From Pararhodospirillum oryzae (GTDB taxonomy: Bacteria; Pseudomonadota; Alphaproteobacteria; Rhodospirillales; Rhodospirillaceae), in the NCBI RefSeq assembly GCF_007992075.1, contig NZ_BJZO01000037.1:1-39422 (forward strand): a stretch of DNA of 39,422 nucleotides. The letters run 5' to 3'. The notes below the pieces were generated by a model. That model saw nothing but the letters and a program-made list of their open reading frames with translations. It made no database searches and was not told the DNA's origin. The stretch's first letter is position 1. Each line of letters opens with the position of its first letter. This document shows positions 35,520 through 39,422 of the stretch, one piece after another. The translations under genes and the position numbers were made by a program.

Positions 35520-35561
35520 CTGATCCGAAAGGCGGTTTGTCCTTTTCGGGGTTCGCTCCGG
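35520..35561 (+). repeat. Palindromic repeat copy after DUF29 copy 2
   Basis: CTGATCCGAAAGGCGGTTTG then TCCTTTTCGGGGTTCGCTCC shows both arms (CCGAAA...TTTTCGG) and a tail related to the TCTCACTCT of other copies. It is part of the duplicated DUF29 unit and lies 28 bases after the stop. Confidence 0.7.
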
Positions 35562-35679
35562 CCGTTGGAAGCAGGCCCTGCACGCACACCCTTGCTTCAA
35601 GGGGTGAGCGCTCGCCGCCAGCGGCGAACGCCTCCGGGTTTAGGTTTATTCCCCTCAACGCAAGCGTCCGGGCGGGGAA

Positions 35680-35709
35680 CGGGGCAAGGCCCCGACAGTT
35701 GTTTTTTTT
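35680..35709 (+). promoter_or_regulatory. Hairpin plus T8 tract directly before the ygiQ ribosome binding site
   Basis: CGGGGC-AAG-GCCCCG (35680-35694) is followed after seven bases by eight T residues (35702-35709), then AGGAG and the ygiQ start. The layout resembles an intrinsic terminator with a long spacer, so it may end DUF29 transcription or attenuate ygiQ. The spacer makes efficient termination doubtful. Confidence 0.4.
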
Positions 35710-35722
35710 AGGAGCCTCCGCG

Positions 35723-37909
35723 ATGGAATCCCCCCGTTCCCTGTTCGCCCACCGTCCGCACTGGGCGATCCGCCTGGGGCCGGCCCCCTTCCTGCCGATG
35801 TCGCGCCGCGACATGGACGATCTGGGATGGGACGCCTGCGACGTGATCCTGGTTACCGGGGATGCCTATGTCGATCACCCCAGTTTTGGCATGGCGGTGA
35901 TCGGCCGGTTGCTGGAAGCGCAGGGTTTCCGGGTGGGGATCCTCAGTCAGCCCGATTGGACCAGCGTCGAGTCCTTTCGCGCCCTCGGCCGGCCAACCCT
36001 GTATTTCGGCATCACGGCGGGCAACATGGATTCCATGGTCAACCGCTACACGGCCGATCGCAAGATCCGCCGCGATGATGCCTACACCCCCGGCGGCGAG
36101 GCCGGGCGTCGGCCCGATCGGGCGGCGATCGTGTATGCCCAGCGCTGCCGCGAGGCCTACCGCGACGTGCCCGTGGTCCTGGGTGGCATCGAGGCCTCCT
36201 TGCGCCGCTTTGCCCACTACGACTATTGGTCGGATACCGTGCGCCGGTCGGTCCTGCTCGACAGCAAGGCCGATATCTTGTTGTACGGCAACGCGGAACG
36301 GGCGGTTGTCGCGCTGACCCACCGCCTGGCCCGGGGCGAGTCCGTGCGTGCCATGGGCGATCTGCGCGGCGCCGTGCTGGCCTTGTCCGAGCCTTTGGAG
36401 GACACGCCGGGACGGCTCAGCCTGCTGGACGCCAGCCAGCTTGCCACGACCGCGCCGGTGCTGCGTGGCCGCCCGGGCGAGACGGCGGTGGTGCGCCTGC
36501 CCGCGTTCGAGGCCGTGCGCGCCGACCCGGATCAATACCTGTACGCAAGCCGCCTGTTGCATCAGGAAAGCAATCCCGGCTGCGCCCGGGCCCTGGTCCA
36601 GCGCCACGGCGAGCGCGATCTGATGGTGACACCGCCCCCCGTGCCGCTGTCCACCGCCGACCTGGACCGGGTCTTCGAGCTGCCCTATCAGCGCGCCCCC
36701 CATCCGGCCTATGGCGGGGCCCGGATTCCGGCGTGGGAGATGATCCGCCATTCGGTCACCATCGTGCGCGGGTGCTTTGGCGGCTGTTCGTTTTGTGCCA
36801 TCACCGGCCACGAGGGAAAAATCATCCAAAGCCGGTCCGAGGAAAGCATCCTGCGCGAGGTCGAGGCGGTGCGCGACCATGTCGAGGGCTTCACCGGGGT
36901 GATTTCCGACCTGGGCGGGCCGTCGGCCAACATGTGGCACCTGTCGTGCCGGGATCCGGCGATTCAGGCGGTCTGCCGGCGCTGGTCGTGCCTGCATCCC
37001 GATGTTTGCCGCAACCTGGTGACCGATCAGGGGCCCCTTGTGAATTTGTATCGCAAGGCCCGCGCCCTGCCCGGAATTCGCAAGATCGTGATCTCGTCGG
37101 GCCTGCGCCACGATCTGGCCTTGCACTCGCCCGCATACATGCGCGAGCTGGTCACCCATCATGTGGGCGGCTACCTGAAGATCGCCCCCGAGCACACCGA
37201 GCCCGGCCCCTTGCGCCTGATGATGAAACCCGGCCTTGCCGCCTTCGAACGCTTCAAGGCGATGTTCGAGCGTTTCTCGAAGGAAGCCGGCAAGGAACAA
37301 TACCTCATTCCCTATTTCATCGCCGCCCATCCCGGCACCACCGACCAGGACATGCTCAACCTTGCCCTCTGGCTGAAGCGCAATAATTTCCGCCTGGATC
37401 AGGTGCAGACCTTCCTGCCCACGCCGATGACCCCGGCCACGGCCATGTATCACGCCGGCGGCAATCCCCTGGCGCCGGTGGCCCTGGGCGCGATCGAGCG
37501 CGTGGCGACGGCCAAGGGCCTGCGCCAGCGCCGGCTGCACAAGGCCTTCTTGCGCTGGCACGATCCCGAGAACTGGCCCTTGCTGCGCGAGGCCCTGCGC
37601 GCCATGGGGCGGGTGGATCTGATCGGCCCGGGGCGTCAGAACCTGGTGCCGGCGGCGCGGCCCGGTTTTTCCCGTGGCCCGCGCCCGGCCGAGGGCACCG
37701 GAGGCAAGGCGGCCGCCGTCTCGCGGGCGCCGGAGCGTGGTTCCGCCAGCCCCGCCAGGCCCCCCCGCCCGGGGAGCGGCGGCGCCGCGCGCAAGAAGCC
37801 GGAGAGCGCGAACGCCGCCTCGGCGCGTCCGCCTTCGTCCGGGCGCAAGGCGGCGGGTGATCGCAAGGGGTTGTCGTCGGGGCGTCGCCCCCCTAGGCTC
37901 CCGTCCTGA
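35723..37909 (+). CDS. ygiQ: YgiQ family radical SAM protein
   Basis: A 728-residue radical SAM protein of unknown reaction. An N-terminal B12-binding-like/YgiQ domain (PLSRRDM-like [18 protein letters not shown], then [11 protein letters not shown]) precedes the radical SAM core with C351, C355 and C358 ([13 protein letters not shown]). Next come [11 protein letters not shown] and the C-terminal DUF3362 region ([45 protein letters not shown]). From about residue 650 the protein ends in a low-complexity Pro/Ala/Gly/Arg-rich tail not expected in a catalytic domain. The ATG at 35723 has AGGAG eight bases upstream. The homologues are conserved but without an assigned substrate. Confidence 0.92.
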   Translation: MESPRSLFAHRPHWAIRLGPAPFLPMSRRDMDDLGWDACDVILVTGDAYVDHPSFGMAVIGRLLEAQGFRVGILSQPDWTSVESFRALGRPTLYFGITAGNMDSMVNRYTADRKIRRDDAYTPGGEAGRRPDRAAIVYAQRCREAYRDVPVVLGGIEASLRRFAHYDYWSDTVRRSVLLDSKADILLYGNAERAVVALTHRLARGESVRAMGDLRGAVLALSEPLEDTPGRLSLLDASQLATTAPVLRGRPGETAVVRLPAFEAVRADPDQYLYASRLLHQESNPGCARALVQRHGERDLMVTPPPVPLSTADLDRVFELPYQRAPHPAYGGARIPAWEMIRHSVTIVRGCFGGCSFCAITGHEGKIIQSRSEESILREVEAVRDHVEGFTGVISDLGGPSANMWHLSCRDPAIQAVCRRWSCLHPDVCRNLVTDQGPLVNLYRKARALPGIRKIVISSGLRHDLALHSPAYMRELVTHHVGGYLKIAPEHTEPGPLRLMMKPGLAAFERFKAMFERFSKEAGKEQYLIPYFIAAHPGTTDQDMLNLALWLKRNNFRLDQVQTFLPTPMTPATAMYHAGGNPLAPVALGAIERVATAKGLRQRRLHKAFLRWHDPENWPLLREALRAMGRVDLIGPGRQNLVPAARPGFSRGPRPAEGTGGKAAAVSRAPERGSASPARPPRPGSGGAARKKPESANAASARPPSSGRKAAGDRKGLSSGRRPPRLPS

Positions 37910-37941
37910 CCTGATCTTGAGAAAACAAGGACGCCTGATTC

Positions 37942-38151
37942 ATGACTCCCGCCGAAATCCGCAAGGTCGAAGCGTATTTGCGCCGCACCTTCGGCAACGA
38001 TACCATCACCGTCAGCCCGCCGCCTGGCAAGGGGAAGGGCTCGTGCGAGGTTGCCATCAACGACGAGTTCATCGGAACCCTCAACCGGGACGAGGACGAG
38101 GGTGAGGTGTCCTACGACTTCAACATGGTTATCCTCGACCTGGATTTGTAA
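37942..38151 (+). CDS. DUF3126 family protein
   Basis: A 69-residue acidic protein found mainly in alphaproteobacteria; function unknown. It reads MTPAEIRKVEAYLRRTFGND, then a proline/lysine turn (PPPGKGKGS), then EVAINDEFIGTLNRDEDEGE and SYDFNMVILDLDL, the typical DUF3126 layout of one helix and a beta-sheet. It has no signal peptide. It lies 32 bases after ygiQ and 30 bases before the AstE-like gene, all on the same strand, so co-transcription is likely. Confidence 0.88.
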   Translation: MTPAEIRKVEAYLRRTFGNDTITVSPPPGKGKGSCEVAINDEFIGTLNRDEDEGEVSYDFNMVILDLDL

Positions 38152-38181
38152 CGCTTTTTCGCCGTTGCAAAGGATCTTTCC

Positions 38182-39339
38182 ATGGTCGCCACGACCCTTG
38201 TGCCGCTGCCTTGCGCCAGTCCTGGAACCCGGCGCACCCTGGTTGTGCACCGCTGGGGCGTGCCGGGCGGGCGACCACGGATCTACCTGCAGGCCGGCCT
38301 GCACGCCGACGAGGGCCCGGGGCTTCTGGTGCTGGAGCACCTGGCCCAGCGTCTGGACGTGGCCGAGGCGGCGGGACATCTGGCGGGCGAGGTGGTCATG
38401 GTGCCGCTGGCCAACCCCATCGGGTTGGGCCAGCGCGTGCATGACCACCTGATCGGCCGCTTCCATCTCGACACCGGGTGTAATTTCAACCGCCATCACC
38501 TTGATTTAACAGGCTCCATTGCCGCCTTGCTCAAGGAAGACCTGACGGGGACGCCCGACCGGATCCGCGAACGGGTGCGCGCGGCGGTGGGCGCGGCGTG
38601 GGAGGCGGCCCGGCCCGCGACCGCCGACGAATCGGCCGCCTTGCGCTGGCATCTGTTCGGCCTGGCCTTTGACGCCGACGTGGCCCTTGATCTCCATTGC
38701 GACAGCGAAGCCGTGCTTCATGTGTATGGCGCCGCCACTCACGCCCCCGAGGTCGCCCGGGTGGCGGCCCGCCTGGGCGCGGTGGTGGCCCTGCTGGCCG
38801 ACAGCTCGGGGGAGCGGCCGTTTGACGAAAGCCTGGCCCAACCCTGGATCGCGTTGCGCGACGCCTGGGGGGAGTGCGTGCCGGTGGGCTGCCTGTCCCT
38901 GACCGTGGAACTGCGCGGAAGCGCCGATATCACCGACGATCTGGCCGCCGCCGATGCCGATGCCCTGTTCGGGGTGCTGCGCGATCAAGGCGTGGTGCGG
39001 GGCGATGCCCCAAACGAAGAGACCGTCCATCCTGATCCCCCGGGGCCGTTTCCCCTGGTGTGTCCCCTGACCGGGGTGGACATGATCACCGCCCCGGTGG
39101 CCGGGGTGGTGATTTTCCGCGCCGCGCCGGGCGATCGCATCGAGGTGGGGCAGGTGGTGGCCGAGATTCTCGATCCCCTGGACCGGGGCCCCCATCGGCG
39201 CGCCCCCCTGGTTTCGCGCGCGGGCGGGGTGTTGTTCGCCCGGCTGTCCCGCCGGCTGGTGGCGCCGGGAGACGTGGTCGCCAAGGTGGCGGGGCCCGCG
39301 CCGCTGGCGCACCGGACCGGATCCCTGCTCACGGCGTGA
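38182..39339 (+). CDS. Succinylglutamate desuccinylase/aspartoacylase family protein
   Basis: A 385-residue zinc-dependent hydrolase of the AstE/AspA (M14-like) family. Zinc ligands seen: H41 and E44 in QAGLHADEGPG and H172 in ALDLHCDSEAVLH. NPIGLGQRVHD and the C-terminal beta domain (APVAGVVIFRAAPGDRIEVGQVVAEILDPL) complete the family pattern. Members remove acyl groups from amino-acid derivatives; the substrate here is unknown, and no arginine-succinyltransferase genes lie nearby to support AstE itself. The ATG has AAGGATC nine bases upstream. It is the last gene of the ygiQ-DUF3126 run. A weak hairpin (ACTCCG/CGGAGT, about 39340-39357) follows the stop. Confidence 0.85.
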   Translation: MVATTLVPLPCASPGTRRTLVVHRWGVPGGRPRIYLQAGLHADEGPGLLVLEHLAQRLDVAEAAGHLAGEVVMVPLANPIGLGQRVHDHLIGRFHLDTGCNFNRHHLDLTGSIAALLKEDLTGTPDRIRERVRAAVGAAWEAARPATADESAALRWHLFGLAFDADVALDLHCDSEAVLHVYGAATHAPEVARVAARLGAVVALLADSSGERPFDESLAQPWIALRDAWGECVPVGCLSLTVELRGSADITDDLAAADADALFGVLRDQGVVRGDAPNEETVHPDPPGPFPLVCPLTGVDMITAPVAGVVIFRAAPGDRIEVGQVVAEILDPLDRGPHRRAPLVSRAGGVLFARLSRRLVAPGDVVAKVAGPAPLAHRTGSLLTA

Positions 39340-39422
39340 CTCCGTGCTTTCGGAGTGAGAGGCGGGCAGGGTGGGGGCAATCGGGTGAAGCCCTGGATGC
39401 CCTCGGAAGGGGGGGCTCTCAA

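Larger units (their letters stand above)
34399..35561 (+). repeat. Tandem duplication carrying two DUF29 genes
   Basis: Two units of about 556 bases (34399-34954 and 35005-35561) repeat with a period of 606-607. Each holds a common 5' leader (GAAGGC...GACGGACGACAGCGG-like, then ACCGAGGGAGTGGTGCCC), a DUF29 gene, an identical-type 3' flank (TGACGGCACGGCGGG...CTGCCCGGCTGAT) and a palindromic repeat. The leader of unit 2 has one extra base, which breaks the frame before the ATGAGC start and supports that start in both copies. Confidence 0.85.

Overview
The window is chromosomal DNA of a GC-rich alphaproteobacterium, most likely of the Rhodospirillales. The clues are the flagellar order fliF-fliG-fliH-fliN-motA-flbD-flhA with a Caulobacter-type FlbD, the divergent hrcA-grpE / rph-rdgB-hemW arrangement, an lgt-midA-pgeF set, and a DUF3126 gene. 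A Rhodospirillum or Pararhodospirillum relative is my inference; nothing here fixes the species.

Layout. Bases 1-1440 look accessory: the 3' end of an IS3-family transposase gene with its terminal inverted repeat sits just upstream of a less GC-rich MFS transporter gene. Bases 1651-7267 form a copper/silver efflux module: a small exported His/Cys-containing protein, a CusB adaptor with a CusF domain fused at its C-terminus, a CusA pump with the methionine triad, and a free CusF. Bases 7441-10781 (minus strand) hold rph, rdgB, hemW and an SDR oxidoreductase with overlapping or nearly touching ends. Divergent to these lie hrcA and grpE, closed by a clear intrinsic terminator. Bases 12907-17622 (minus) hold ndk, lgt, midA, pgeF and an unrecognised lipoprotein. 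Bases 17706-22093 (minus) encode a two-gene RND efflux system without an outer-membrane partner.

A 500-base intergenic region with a CtrA-like box precedes the flagellar cluster (22594-31232): MS ring (FliF), C-ring switch (FliG, FliN), export ATPase regulator (FliH), stator subunit (MotA), sigma-54 activator (FlbD) and export gate (FlhA). Convergent to it lie a secreted GH114-like protein, an L-2-hydroxyglutarate oxidase-type flavoprotein and a YhhQ queuosine-precursor transporter. The right end carries a tandem pair of DUF29 genes, a YgiQ radical SAM gene, a DUF3126 gene and a zinc-dependent AstE/aspartoacylase-family gene.

The most unusual thread is a family of short palindromic repeats (arms TCCGAAAAG / CTTTTCGGA, tail TCTCACTCTAAA) scattered between genes. 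They lie before cusF, on the grpE stop codon, after each DUF29 gene, and as three 57-bp tandem copies between fliN and motA. No CRISPR array, rRNA or tRNA was seen.
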